Source: Williamsia sp.
GTDB taxonomy: Bacteria; Bacteroidota; Bacteroidia; Chitinophagales; Chitinophagaceae
Assembly (NCBI GenBank): GCA_015069695.1
Contig: JADCRZ010000002.1
Location: 248,001 to 312,000 of the forward strand
Direction: 5' to 3'
DNA: 64,000 nt
In this document: piece after piece, positions 9,001 to 16,971 of the stretch
How positions within the stretch are numbered: the first letter of the stretch is position 1
How the letters are laid out: every line of letters starts with the position of its first letter
Translations under genes and position numbers: made by a program
Notes under the pieces: generated by a model
Told to the model about the DNA's origin: nothing
Databases searched by the model: none
The model's input: the letters and a program-made list of their open reading frames with translations, nothing else

Positions 9001-9561
9001 GTCTTCTGTATTGATAGAGCTGATCACCAGCACGGCTTTTTCGTCTACGCCTGCCAGGGAGAAGGCTCCGTTGTCGGCAGTGGTGGTTCCGTTGGTGGTG
9101 CCTTTTACGCGTACGCTGGCGCCGGCTACAGGTTTGCCCTCTTCATCCGTTACCGTACCATGCACGTCGACGGGCAGGGCAGGCTGCAGGTTTTCTTCCC
9201 GGCCTGTTCCTTTGCGGTCGGTGATCACCACCGTTTTTGCAATGATGGAGTAGGTAAAGGGCTGGTTGCTGAAACAAAGTTCCAGCACTTTTTCAAAGGC
9301 AGTATTGCGTACATCCAGGTTCACCAGCTTGGCCTCTTTCAGCAGGGCATCGTTGTAGAAGAACTGGTAGCCGCTTTGTTTTTTGAGCTTGCGGATCACG
9401 CTTTCCAGCTTTTCATTCCTGGCAGAAAGGGTGATGTTCTGAGAAAATGTTTTTGCACCTACCTGCAGGCAGGCTGTAAGCAATAGAATGGTGGTGAGTT
9501 TCATCATCAGCTTTTGAAGTGATGGAGCCGGCCGCTTGCTGCCGGGCGCAGTTAGTCGCAT
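6064..9561 (-). CDS. STN-containing SusC/RagA TonB-linked outer-membrane receptor (1)
   Basis: 1165 residues. After a long leader (MMKLTTILLLTACLQVGAKTFSQ) come an STN (secretin/TonB short N-terminal) domain at about 45-115, a carboxypeptidase-regulatory-like domain (VHGTVTDEEGKPVAGASVRV), a TonB box/plug region with GQASLPDANN and DIESITLLKDAASTAIYGSRAAQGVIVVTT, and a 22-strand barrel ending in GINVGF. The STN domain marks it as a transducer: ligand occupancy is passed to the FecR-type anti-sigma factor encoded just upstream. The start at 9561 gives the extended leader common in STN-type SusC proteins; MMKLT at 9507 is an alternative. It is 89 bases after FecR and 18 before SusD. Confidence 0.95.
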   Translation of the reverse strand: MRLTAPGSKRPAPSLQKLMMKLTTILLLTACLQVGAKTFSQNITLSARNEKLESVIRKLKKQSGYQFFYNDALLKEAKLVNLDVRNTAFEKVLELCFSNQPFTYSIIAKTVVITDRKGTGREENLQPALPVDVHGTVTDEEGKPVAGASVRVKGTTNGTTTADNGAFSLAGVDEKAVLVISSINTEDREVGVNGRTNLDITLKLKVSTLVDLVVTGYSVKKVSEITGAVQTLSGKEVRSGVSTANTLAMLKGKVAGLYILETGTSNGSVSNRGQVIMRGQASLPDANNTNFGPLIVLDGVITTSSNLQDIVDASDIESITLLKDAASTAIYGSRAAQGVIVVTTRRGSAGKLAVNLSMNYGKVENNRLVNYMNTPQLITHMQKYMQALYNGTPSLRTQYGSFENYFNTTRIYTDGEANTNYDWSNNVLFPSGRQNDVNLSLSSGTDKTKFYGSLNWLKQDGTLLDDKLDRKNIRFNIDQKINEKLSVSINANAIIDKYTASSGENQSYVFLPFVSPYKANGELADSIPNYSYRATGARTLGWYSNPLYHHEWNTTITSRQSYLGTGIIKYAITPWLTAQSTNTYQYVYNNVNTYRDPRTYRGKYNGPATGPFPMNGELWLTDTKNTYYLTSNLLTFNKRFGEHQVTALAGEEFGKTHTETVSVSGYNTPYPGERNLGAFLSYGNGSSTWIYLRSGLPVPITSTPSVDKASFSLFSEINDNYKEKYFGSVSFRRDASTNFGRLHRYGNFYSVSGAWLLSKEDFMNSVRPVTNAKLRASYGTSGREAGADFLNFTTYQESTAYGYNTTSTTGAAIQRLANNEITWETTYTTDLGLDLGLWNRINLSVDLYNRRSAGLLQTVTLPSYQGSLAQIRNVGELQNRGIDVLLSTVNMKGAFIWTTDFNISFNKNKLTRIYGDSLIDGFTNSYYRYKGEDVNTLRAIIYAGVNPDNGRPLFERVMPNKSIVLVDSIPLVKQDGLRGYRTVGSATPKFFGGITNTFRYKGVSLSVLFNFVYGNMIMNNSLRNFISPDTWQFGQNTVQPDNSVRFWKGPGDKDANYPNYYDLAFNQRGATNINSSLIYQDASYIRLRNARLGYDLPLSVLGRLRVKSINVYISADNVFVIKSKELYAADPEGATIGTTASNAYAGAGIYSAMPRKFFAGINVGF

Positions 9562-9650
9562 GGTGTTTTATTTTGGTTTCTACAATAGCGTGTCCGCTTT
9601 TCGTATAGGCAAGATCGTTGTAGCAGTCTGATGGGCGTTTTACCCTATCC

Positions 9651-10856
9651 TTATTTTCCCTGGCCGTTCAGTACGGTCAGTTTTCTGTCTTCCAGTTTAA
9701 AATGTACGCGGCTCATTTCCAGGATGGATAAGAGCTCACGCAGGGAGGCCTGGCGGCTTATTTCACCGGTGAAGGTATCAGCCGGTTTTGTGCCCTGGTA
9801 GCTCACCTCCACATCATACCAGCGCGTCACTTCCCGCATCACCTGTTCAATGGCACTGCCCTGAAAAGAAAACAGCCCTTGTTTCCAGGCAATGGCCTGG
9901 TCCACAGCTGCCTCTTCAATGGTTTTCAGGCTGCCGGTGCTGTTGACGATAACGGCTTGCTGCCCTGGTGTCAATACCGCAGACCCCTTGCTGCTTTGCA
10001 CCCGGACGCTACCCTCCGTTAGGGTTACAGTCAGTTCCTCCTCGTCATCATACGCATGCACGTTAAACTGGGTACCAAGCACCTGCAACTGCTTGTCTCC
10101 TTTTTGCACGATAAAAGGCCGCGCCGCATCTTTGGCTACTTCAAACCAGGCTTGTCCGCTGACCTCTACCTTTCTTTCACCACTTGTAAACGCTACCGGG
10201 TAGTGCAGGCTGGAACCTGCATCCAGCAATACTTTGGAACCATCCGAGAGCTGAACCGGGAACTGCTGCCCCCGGCCGGTGCTCAGTGTATTGTATACGG
10301 CTGCTCCTTCGTTGGCTGTTCCCTCATATTGCAGTGCATGGTTGCTGAACCTCACATCCATACCCGCCTGTTTGCTTACAGCACCGGCGCCTGTACTGTC
10401 CAGCCGGATCTTTTGTCCGTTGGCCAGGGTAAGCGTGGCGCCTGTTACGCCCGGCGGCACATCGTTGGTCAGTGGCCGGACTGCCTTGGCGGTGGCTTTT
10501 TTCTGCCCGTTTTCACCAAAGAAAAAAAGAACAGAACCCCCGGCAAACAGTATAATCAGGATAGCGGCCGCGGCCGCGGCCGCCGTTAACCAGCGGCGGG
10601 GCTGGTAGCCGCTCTTGTCTTTTTCTTCACGGGCTTTTTGAAAAACCCGGTTCAGTACCCTTGTTCCATCCGCATCCGCGGCAGCATGAGATCCGCTGCG
10701 TGCTTCTTCCCACATCTGTTGCAAGGGACCTTCCAGTTGATCATTGTCAGACAGTTCAGCGGCCAGCTGCCAGAACTCCTGCAGTTCAGCACGGCTACAG
10801 GTGTTGTTCTTATATTTTTCAAACAGAACATGCAATCGCGAGGGGTTAAAAGACAT
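9651..10856 (-). CDS. FecR-family anti-sigma factor
   Basis: 401 residues. Cytoplasmic helical region 1-~90 (RLHVLFEKYKNNTCSRAELQEFW), one transmembrane helix (WLTAAAAAAAILIILFAGG), then a periplasmic FecR domain (TGRGQQFPVQLSDGSKVLLDAGSSLHYP; GQAWFEVAKDAARPFIV) and the C-terminal FecR extension (SFQGSAIEQVMREVTRWYDVEV) that contacts the STN domain of the cognate receptor. It holds or activates the ECF sigma factor encoded 68 bases upstream. ATG at 10856 (MSFNPSRLHVLF) fits the family; a longer in-frame start at 10946 would add a proline-rich, unlikely leader and overlap the sigma gene. The Ala run in the membrane helix is encoded by a GCGGCC microsatellite. Confidence 0.93.
   Translation of the reverse strand: MSFNPSRLHVLFEKYKNNTCSRAELQEFWQLAAELSDNDQLEGPLQQMWEEARSGSHAAADADGTRVLNRVFQKAREEKDKSGYQPRRWLTAAAAAAAILIILFAGGSVLFFFGENGQKKATAKAVRPLTNDVPPGVTGATLTLANGQKIRLDSTGAGAVSKQAGMDVRFSNHALQYEGTANEGAAVYNTLSTGRGQQFPVQLSDGSKVLLDAGSSLHYPVAFTSGERKVEVSGQAWFEVAKDAARPFIVQKGDKQLQVLGTQFNVHAYDDEEELTVTLTEGSVRVQSSKGSAVLTPGQQAVIVNSTGSLKTIEEAAVDQAIAWKQGLFSFQGSAIEQVMREVTRWYDVEVSYQGTKPADTFTGEISRQASLRELLSILEMSRVHFKLEDRKLTVLNGQGK
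10564..10581. repeat. GCGGCC hexanucleotide repeat, three units
   Basis: Three perfect GCGGCC units followed by a partial one. It encodes the alanine run of the FecR membrane helix; each unit gained or lost would change the helix by two residues without shifting the frame. Confidence 0.85.
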
Positions 10857-10924
10857 AAACGCTGTGCTTGTAAGGGGAAGACGGTAAAAGGAAGGGGGCG
10901 GTACTAATGGGGGAGGAAAAAATA

Positions 10925-11518
10925 TTAATAACCCATCCCCCACCACAACAACATCATTGCCTGCACATTGCGCTGCTCGAGAAAATGGAGCAGGGAGCGG
11001 ATGGCACCGGTCATGGTGTTTTTAACTGTCTGGCGCGACAGGTTGAGGCGTTCGGCGATTTGTTCGTGGCTGAGTCCCTCGATGCGGTGGAGATGATATA
11101 CAAGTTTGCGTTGGGGGGAAAGCTGGGCAATGGCTTCGTGCAGGATCTTTTGGGTTTCTGCATCAAGCAGCTTTTGATCGGCCCGTTCTCCTGTTGCTTC
11201 GATCGTATGGGCCAGCACCCGCTGCAGGCGCTGGTCGCGGGCGGTGAGCTTAAAGAAGTCCATCGTCTTGTTGTACGCTACCTTGAACAGGAAGCCATCT
11301 ATGTTCCGGATGTTGACGATCAGCTCCCGGCCCGTCCATAATTTCAGGAATACATCCGCCACGATCTCTTCGGTGATCTCGTGCGATTTGGTGAGCTGGA
11401 TCAGGTAATTATACAGTTGCTTCCAATAGCGGTTGAAGAGGACCGTGAACGCCTGCTCATCGCCCGCTGCAATCTGCTGCAGCAGCGCAGCTTCATCGTA
11501 TGAAGGGGTAGGCCCCAT
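10925..11518 (-). CDS. ECF-type RNA polymerase sigma factor
   Basis: 197 residues with region 2 (FTVLFNRYWKQLYNYLIQ, then EITEEIVADVFLKLW) and region 4 (LSPQRKLVYHLHRIEG, helix-turn-helix LSHEQIAERLNLSRQTVKNT). This is the Bacteroidota group that pairs with FecR anti-sigma factors and STN-type SusC receptors; it should direct RNA polymerase to the promoter of this locus when the receptor signals. Its ATG is separated by a single base from the stop codon of the upstream oxidoreductase, implying translational coupling. The C-terminal tail (QAMMLLWWGMGY) is short and hydrophobic. Confidence 0.95.
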   Translation of the reverse strand: MGPTPSYDEAALLQQIAAGDEQAFTVLFNRYWKQLYNYLIQLTKSHEITEEIVADVFLKLWTGRELIVNIRNIDGFLFKVAYNKTMDFFKLTARDQRLQRVLAHTIEATGERADQKLLDAETQKILHEAIAQLSPQRKLVYHLHRIEGLSHEQIAERLNLSRQTVKNTMTGAIRSLLHFLEQRNVQAMMLLWWGMGY

Positions 11519-11519
11519 G

Positions 11520-12629
11520 TTATACGCTCACCCGCTGCCCTGTCCGGGCCGATTGATAGATGGCCTGTACCAGGCGGATGTCTCTCCATCCCTCCTCACC
11601 CGGTACCTGCATCGGCTTGCCCTGCATAATAGACAAGGCATCATCGTCCATCTGGGAGGCCTGCTGAAAAGGAAGCTTGTACGGGAAATGGATGGTGCCC
11701 AGCGGACTGCTTCCGTTCAATCCATCGTAACCGGAGTAAGGAGCCATTTTTATTTGTCCTTTTTCGCAGGTAATGTCCATGAAGTTGACGTTTTCGCCAA
11801 AGCTGGTTTTGATGGTGGCCAGTACACCGCCGGGAAACTCCAGCGTGGCTTCGGTGGTTTCGTCGAGCCCGTTCTTGTAAATCTCCGGACGGGTTGTAGA
11901 TGTTTTGGCTGATACGATGGCGATCGGTTCCATGCCGGTGCCCAGGCGGGCGCCTTGTATGGCGTACACGCCCATGTCATACAATACGCCGCCGCCCATT
12001 TCTTTTTTTTGTTTCCAGTGATCAGTCCGGTTTTCGCGGTAGCCGGCAGCGCAGTTCAGCTGCTGGACCTTGCCCAGCAGTTTTTCCTTTACGATGCGGC
12101 GGTATTCTTTGGTATGCGGCTCGTGGTGCAGTCGGTAGCCGATGGCCAGCGACCGTTTGTTTTTCCGGCAGGCATCGATCATGTCCTGGCATTCCTGTGC
12201 CGTAATGGCCATAGGCTTTTCACAAAAAACATGTTTGCCGGCATTGGCTGCCCGTATAACATACTCCCTGTGCATGGAAGGGGGCAGCACCACATACACC
12301 ACATCAATGTCGGGGTTGTTGGCAATGCTGTCGAAATTGCTGTAGTTGTAAATGTTTTTATCCGGTATGTTGTACTTGCTCTTCCAGGTTTCTGCTTTGG
12401 CCGGCGTACCCGTTACGATGCCGGCCAGGTAACAATGCTTGGTTTGCTGCAAGGCTGGCGCCAGCAGGTCGGTGCTATAGTAGCCGAGGCCTACCAAAGC
12501 CACGCCCAGCTTGTCTTTTTTCTGCCGGGTGGCGGCAAGCAGGCTATCAGGCGAAAGGAGCATGGCGGTGCTTCCGAGAGCCAGGGCCTTTACTATATTT
12601 CTGCGGGAGAAGGATGTGTGATTTTCCAT
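11520..12629 (-). CDS. Tat-exported Gfo/Idh/MocA-family oxidoreductase
   Basis: 369 residues. The N-terminus carries a twin-arginine signal (SRRNIVKALALGS), then a Rossmann domain (LGVALVGLGYYSTDLLAPAL), the EKP motif (HVFCEKPMAITAQEC) that supplies the catalytic lysine, and the C-terminal alpha/beta domain (EMGGGVLYDMGVYAIQGARLGTG). It resembles periplasmic glucose-fructose-oxidoreductase-like enzymes with tightly held NADP. It is the first gene of the sigma/FecR/SusCD/TlpA unit, one base upstream of the sigma factor. Either it processes the ligand imported by this SusC/D pair or it is only an accidental leader gene; the tight coupling favours a shared role. The actual substrate is unknown. 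Confidence 0.9.
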   Translation of the reverse strand: MENHTSFSRRNIVKALALGSTAMLLSPDSLLAATRQKKDKLGVALVGLGYYSTDLLAPALQQTKHCYLAGIVTGTPAKAETWKSKYNIPDKNIYNYSNFDSIANNPDIDVVYVVLPPSMHREYVIRAANAGKHVFCEKPMAITAQECQDMIDACRKNKRSLAIGYRLHHEPHTKEYRRIVKEKLLGKVQQLNCAAGYRENRTDHWKQKKEMGGGVLYDMGVYAIQGARLGTGMEPIAIVSAKTSTTRPEIYKNGLDETTEATLEFPGGVLATIKTSFGENVNFMDITCEKGQIKMAPYSGYDGLNGSSPLGTIHFPYKLPFQQASQMDDDALSIMQGKPMQVPGEEGWRDIRLVQAIYQSARTGQRVSV

Positions 12630-12769
12630 ATAGAGCTGTATGAGCAGGGTAAAAATAACGGTAATATAAGATACAACCCAGTTGAAGACGGCAAATTAAA
12701 CAGCAATGCTGCATCCGTCTTTAACCGGGTTGTACAAACGCGTTTAAGCAAACAAATTTACAGGAATGT

Positions 12770-13588
12770 TTAGTGCATAGCAGCGAGATTGGGTTGTACA
12801 TGCATTTTCCGCAGAGTTGGCTGCCGCTCCGCAAGCATCCACAACGCCAACAGGGTTCCATAGCTGCCGCCCCGTTCCACCCATTCAAAGAAAGCATACT
12901 GGGGATAAAACAATTCACTCCCCATTTTCCATATCAGTAAACCAAATATTAGTGGTCGCATGGGTTTGATCAATATCATACAGGCTCCTGCTATTTCCAG
13001 GATCCCTATGATCTGTGCTGTTTGTACCGGATCGGCAAAGCCCAGTGCGGTATATTGCTTTAGCAGGGCTGCTTTCCCCAGCAGGTTCAGCCATCCGTGA
13101 CCGGAAAGAAGCAGAAATCCGATGATCCGCAAACAGGTGATAACCCTGTCCGGCCCCGTTGCATTGATGGGATTGGATGGATAGATGCGCGCAAACCAAT
13201 CTTTCTGCTTTCGGGGAATGCCCGTCAACAACAGCAGGGCCAGTGGCGCACCAAAGTTGCCGGCCCTTTCAATCAGTTCCGCAAAGGGTTCACCTGAAAG
13301 CGGACGCATAGACGCAGTTACAAGTCCCCACATGATCAGCCATGCCGGAACAATTCTCATCGGGTATATCAGCATGATAATGCCCATCAGAATATCAAGA
13401 CTCCCCACCAGGGGCATTAACCGGTAAGCAAGCGAAGGACCGATGCCCACTACCGCAAAGTAGTTGCACCAGATGGGTTTGGTAAGAATGCCAAAAGCTC
13501 CATGCCCGATAAAGCACATGGCTACAGCCATGCGGAGAACCGTATACACTTGCCGGACCTGATCCGGCCGCAATAAATTGTCTTTCAT
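12770..13588 (-). CDS. Multi-pass membrane protein, DoxX-like
   Basis: 272 residues with about seven hydrophobic segments arranged as two similar halves: VLRMAVAMCFIGHGAFGIL in the first and CLRIIGFLLLSGHGWLNLL in the second, each with a G-H-G motif in the membrane. That internal duplication and the GHG motif resemble DoxX/DoxD-type quinol-associated proteins, but I cannot assign it firmly. ATG at 13588 lies 16 bases after the stop of the haloperoxidase gene; an in-frame ATG at 13642 would overlap that gene by 38 bases. It is the last gene of the likely unit 16101-12770. An electron-transfer or membrane-integrity role is only a guess. Confidence 0.6.
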   Translation of the reverse strand: MKDNLLRPDQVRQVYTVLRMAVAMCFIGHGAFGILTKPIWCNYFAVVGIGPSLAYRLMPLVGSLDILMGIIMLIYPMRIVPAWLIMWGLVTASMRPLSGEPFAELIERAGNFGAPLALLLLTGIPRKQKDWFARIYPSNPINATGPDRVITCLRIIGFLLLSGHGWLNLLGKAALLKQYTALGFADPVQTAQIIGILEIAGACMILIKPMRPLIFGLLIWKMGSELFYPQYAFFEWVERGGSYGTLLALWMLAERQPTLRKMHVQPNLAAMH

Positions 13589-13604
13589 GTAAAATCCGGG
13601 AGTT

Positions 13605-15149
13605 TTATTCGGCCCCATCTGTGAGGGCCCGTTGAACTGCAAAATTTCCGACGTTCTTTCCTACCTGTAAGCCACCTTCGCAATCCGTGCGGTAGTGGAT
13701 GCCGGCGAAGAAGCGGGACATGCCTGCCTCCTGTGCCCAGGTTTCATATTGGGCAGCCCTGGCAGGAATGATATGTCCCAGGATGGTGGCTGCTGCCCGG
13801 CTGAACGTGGCATGGCCGGACACATAGGCCGGGAAATTGGGAACACCGGTCAGCGTTTTTACAACCGGGTCCATCTGCGAGGGCCGGGGATTGAAATAAA
13901 AATATTTGATGTCCCAGCATACAATGGCTGCGTCCATCTGCGACATATTTAGCAGGGCCATGTTTCTTGCCCAGCGCACTTCACTGTAATTCTGCTGAAT
14001 AAAGTCTTCTGCTGCAATGGCATTCCAGTGACCCGCGGGCGTATAAGTACCTACCCCATCTGCCCATACGTCAACCATGCGCTGGTGCTCGCGCGAGAAA
14101 TTTTTTGCCATCTCCCGCACTTCGGCTGCATCCTTTTTCATCTGTTCGCTTCCTGTGGAAGGGGGCGGACCGGGGCGCAGGGCAATCACACCCAGCGAGT
14201 CGATCAGAAATCCTCGTACTTTTCCGAATACGGGCAGCATGGGCGGGCGGCGTGGAAACTCCAGGCTATACCAGGGTGTTTCACCTTTGCCCTGGGCCGT
14301 GGTTTCCAATTGCGTCCACATGGGCTGGGAACCTACAGCGGCGCCGGCCCGGTCGTTTCTTGCGCGGGTAACAAATTTTTGCGCAACGGCTTTGCCCAGC
14401 GCTTCTCCGGCTTCTATATCACTCCGTACGCAGGCGCCTGAGATGATCTTTGCGCGTTTTTGTTCTTCGGCTTTCTGTTGAATGTATTCCTGGTCGCCGG
14501 GGAACAAGAGCTTAAGCGTTTCCACCGCAGCACCGGCTACCACAGCGTCTTCGGAGGGATAGGAGGGCAGGTCGGTTTTGGGCACCATTACTTTGAGCGT
14601 GGTATCAACCTTATACGGTGCGGGCCGGTTGTACAGTTTCTTGTAATACCAGGCTGCTACCAGCGCATCATACTGGGCCGCGCTTACATAGGCATAGGCG
14701 CGGGCGGCATAAGGCGGATTGGAAAAGGGGAACAGGGGATAGGCCAGGGGATTGTTGGCATTGGGGATGGGATAAGTGCCATCCGAATTCTGATAGGGCG
14801 GCAGGTTGTGTTTGGCTACCAGCTCGCGCATGATCTCGTTCCAGCGCAACACCGCTCCGGCACTCCAGTATTTTACGAGGCGCTTTTCAGCTGTTGTCAG
14901 GTCTGCCTGCCAGCTTTTGATCTCGTTGATCTGGGCGATATAATCGGGGTTGCTGGTGGCGAGGGGAGCGGCAACAGGAAACTCGGCAGGGCCCGTTAGC
15001 AGCACCGGTTTCCAGGTACCTGCGTTGAGGTCCGGCCTGGCCGGGTTGAGGGCCGGTGTATTGTCGGTTCTTTCAACAATCTCCTTGGAACAGGATGATA
15101 CCAGCAAGACCAAACCTGCGGCGATACAAAGGGATAAAAACTTTTTCAT
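13605..15149 (-). CDS. Vanadium-dependent haloperoxidase / PAP2-superfamily lipoprotein
   Basis: 514 residues, with a lipoprotein signal peptide (lipobox VSSC, C20). The C-terminal half has the PAP2/haloperoxidase pocket: FNPRPSQMD, FPAYVSGHATFSRAAATIL and SRFFAGIHYRTDCEGG, supplying the arginines and histidines that bind vanadate or phosphate. The length and the helical N-terminal half match Bacteroidota vanadium-haloperoxidase-like proteins, not small PAP2 phosphatases. The same fold can oxidise halides with peroxide or hydrolyse phosphate esters, and the sequence alone does not decide which. It follows the outer-membrane barrel gene by 25 bases and precedes the DoxX-like gene, so the three probably form one envelope operon. 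Confidence 0.85.
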   Translation of the reverse strand: MKKFLSLCIAAGLVLLVSSCSKEIVERTDNTPALNPARPDLNAGTWKPVLLTGPAEFPVAAPLATSNPDYIAQINEIKSWQADLTTAEKRLVKYWSAGAVLRWNEIMRELVAKHNLPPYQNSDGTYPIPNANNPLAYPLFPFSNPPYAARAYAYVSAAQYDALVAAWYYKKLYNRPAPYKVDTTLKVMVPKTDLPSYPSEDAVVAGAAVETLKLLFPGDQEYIQQKAEEQKRAKIISGACVRSDIEAGEALGKAVAQKFVTRARNDRAGAAVGSQPMWTQLETTAQGKGETPWYSLEFPRRPPMLPVFGKVRGFLIDSLGVIALRPGPPPSTGSEQMKKDAAEVREMAKNFSREHQRMVDVWADGVGTYTPAGHWNAIAAEDFIQQNYSEVRWARNMALLNMSQMDAAIVCWDIKYFYFNPRPSQMDPVVKTLTGVPNFPAYVSGHATFSRAAATILGHIIPARAAQYETWAQEAGMSRFFAGIHYRTDCEGGLQVGKNVGNFAVQRALTDGAE

Positions 15150-15174
15150 ACAATGATTTTAAACGTACTTGAGA

Positions 15175-16101
15175 TTATTTTTTACCGGTGTAAAAGGCGT
15201 AGAAAACACCCAGGTTGAAGGCCTTGGTTTGTCCTACGTTCCTGCCTGCCACCGTGTAATTGCCGCCGCCCTGCAGCGATAGATTGGTAAAGGGTTTAAG
15301 GGTGTATTTCAGGTAGAGCCCGATATTGGTTGAGTTAAAGCGGTTGCTGGGAAAGGGCGAGTTGTTCCTGGTGATGTCGAAGCCGCCCAGGGTAGTTTGC
15401 CTGGTAAGCAGGGCTTCTGCGATCAGGTATTTGCCCCGGTAGCCGGTGCGAAGCTGGTATTGGGTAGCATGCGGCATCTTGACCTCATTGGTCAGGTGTG
15501 CCTGCGTGTCGTAGTAAGCATCTTTGTCGAGCGTTACATTGCTGCGCCAGATAAACGATGCCGCCCCGGTTACGGTAAAGCGGTTCCAGTTATAATCTAC
15601 CATGCCTCTGGCGGTGAGGTTCGTGGAACCAAGGCCGATAGACATGGGCAGAAAATCAACAGCATAGTTGGAGAGCGGTGTGGAGATCCCACCCATGGCA
15701 AACAACCGGAGTTTGTGTTCGCCGAACTTGTGGGAAACGGGTATCCATTTGATGAACAGCGACCCATCCTGTAAGCCGTTCAGGGGGTGCAGGGTTCCGG
15801 CGGAGGCTTTGGTCCAGATATAAGGCAAGGTTGCAGTGATGTTGAGCTTGTCGGTAATGCCATAGGCACCCATATACATGATGGATTGGTTGGTAACCGT
15901 GCCCAGGTTTTCGTTGTTGCGTTTGCGCGTGCCTTCCCAGTAGTGGTCCCAGGAAGCATGGTCGTAGCTAAAGCCGTTGCAGAGTTGTTTTTTGTTCATC
16001 ATGATGGCATCGGCATCTGATTGAGCGTAGGATGCATGAAGGAGCAGGAGTGCGCAAAGCGTACAAAGAGCCTTTCCCGTTTTTTGTAGAGATCGGTTCA
16101 T
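15175..16101 (-). CDS. Outer-membrane beta-barrel protein of unknown function
   Basis: 308 residues: signal peptide (cleavage likely after ASYA), then alternating amphipathic strands (KLNITATLPYIWT, LRLFAMGGISTPLS, FTVTGAASFIWRS, YQLRTGYRGKYLIAEALL) and a C-terminal strand (AFNLGVFYAFYTGKK). The pattern resembles the transporter/MetA-like or TraF-like barrel proteins often called phenol-degradation-associated outer-membrane proteins. It is the first of three tightly spaced minus-strand genes with the haloperoxidase. It may pass a hydrophobic or halogenated compound, but this is inferred only from its neighbours. Confidence 0.65.
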   Translation of the reverse strand: MNRSLQKTGKALCTLCALLLLHASYAQSDADAIMMNKKQLCNGFSYDHASWDHYWEGTRKRNNENLGTVTNQSIMYMGAYGITDKLNITATLPYIWTKASAGTLHPLNGLQDGSLFIKWIPVSHKFGEHKLRLFAMGGISTPLSNYAVDFLPMSIGLGSTNLTARGMVDYNWNRFTVTGAASFIWRSNVTLDKDAYYDTQAHLTNEVKMPHATQYQLRTGYRGKYLIAEALLTRQTTLGGFDITRNNSPFPSNRFNSTNIGLYLKYTLKPFTNLSLQGGGNYTVAGRNVGQTKAFNLGVFYAFYTGKK

Positions 16102-16151
16102 GATTGTAGAAGTAATAGCGTGATAAAATCGGATTAAAGCAGTTTGTTTGG

Positions 16152-16175
16152 GCAGCAGCCAGGAAGGGTTGCTGC
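16152..16175 (-). terminator. Hairpin downstream of the 16241-16834 gene
   Basis: Arms 16152-16160 and 16167-16175 pair over nine bases with one wobble around AGGAAG. It lies between the stop codon at 16241 and the start at 16101 on the same strand. There is no clear U-run, so it may be only a weak terminator. Confidence 0.35.
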
Positions 16176-16240
16176 TGTAACTTGTTTAGACGTAAAATGA
16201 AACGCCCAAGGAAACTTGGTGGAAGTTGGAATAGGTGCGG

Positions 16241-16834
16241 TTATATGGCAGAAAGATCAGGCGGCTGTTCAGGAGAGTGGTGAGGAGAACCGGCTATTTT
16301 TTCTGTAACAGGGATTGTTTGTGTTCTTTGCGGCAGGACCAGGTGTTCAGCCTGGGCAAGCTGGATGTGCGGTTCCCATTCGCTGGAAGGTTTTTTCCAG
16401 CCGGGCTGCTTGGTGCCTTGCTTTTTGGCAAAGGGGGGTTGTGCCAGGTCGCTGTTGTTCTTTGTAAAATCATTCTTGGCTGCTTCCAGGTGCATGCCGG
16501 AAGTATGGGGTATGCATTTCAGGTAAAGTGTATCGCCGGAGAGCTTGCGTTTTACATACTTGTACGTGATGCCATTCATCTTTACCTCCCCGTCATACCG
16601 TTCATATTCACCTTCACCGGTTTGATAAGGCATGTGCAGGGCAACCTTTAGCTCAATCAGGGTCGTTTCATCGTATTGATTGTCATCCAGCCGGGCTTCC
16701 AGCTGCGCGTCCAGCCTTTGCGCCAGCATGTGCGCTACCAGCCGGTATCCAAGCAGGTTGAACAGCAGAATCAGTAAAAATATGACAGCAACCAGGCGTT
16801 TCACATGCGGGCGTAAACTATGAAGATAATCCAA
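16241..16834 (-). CDS. Membrane-anchored protein of unknown function
   Basis: 197 residues. One N-terminal membrane helix (RLVAVIFLLILLFNLLGYRL) is followed by an extracytoplasmic region with a helical start (LAQRLDAQLEARLDD), a beta segment with regular lysine and tyrosine residues (KMNGITYKYVKRKLSGDTLYLKCIPH) and a low-complexity, proline- and glutamine-rich tail. I recognise no family. The arrangement resembles small Bacteroidota inner-membrane proteins that sit next to TonB receptors and copper or heme genes, but none is adjacent here. It is about 140 bases upstream of the barrel/haloperoxidase operon on the same strand, with a weak hairpin between. Confidence 0.7.
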   Translation of the reverse strand: MDYLHSLRPHVKRLVAVIFLLILLFNLLGYRLVAHMLAQRLDAQLEARLDDNQYDETTLIELKVALHMPYQTGEGEYERYDGEVKMNGITYKYVKRKLSGDTLYLKCIPHTSGMHLEAAKNDFTKNNSDLAQPPFAKKQGTKQPGWKKPSSEWEPHIQLAQAEHLVLPQRTQTIPVTEKIAGSPHHSPEQPPDLSAI

Positions 16835-16971
16835 GTTTCGGATTCACAAAGCAAAACCTTTGTACGCTGGATGGGGATTGCCTTTAAAATTGGCGCAGAT
16901 AAGGCAATTGTTCTTTTCATCTGCGCCGGAATAGCGGCCGAACGGCGTGTGCCAGGAACAAACCTGAACTG

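Noticed and set aside
11955-12773. 272-codon plus-strand open frame opposite the Tat-exported oxidoreductase
   Set aside because: The minus-strand frame has the Rossmann and EKP motifs, so this is its shadow.
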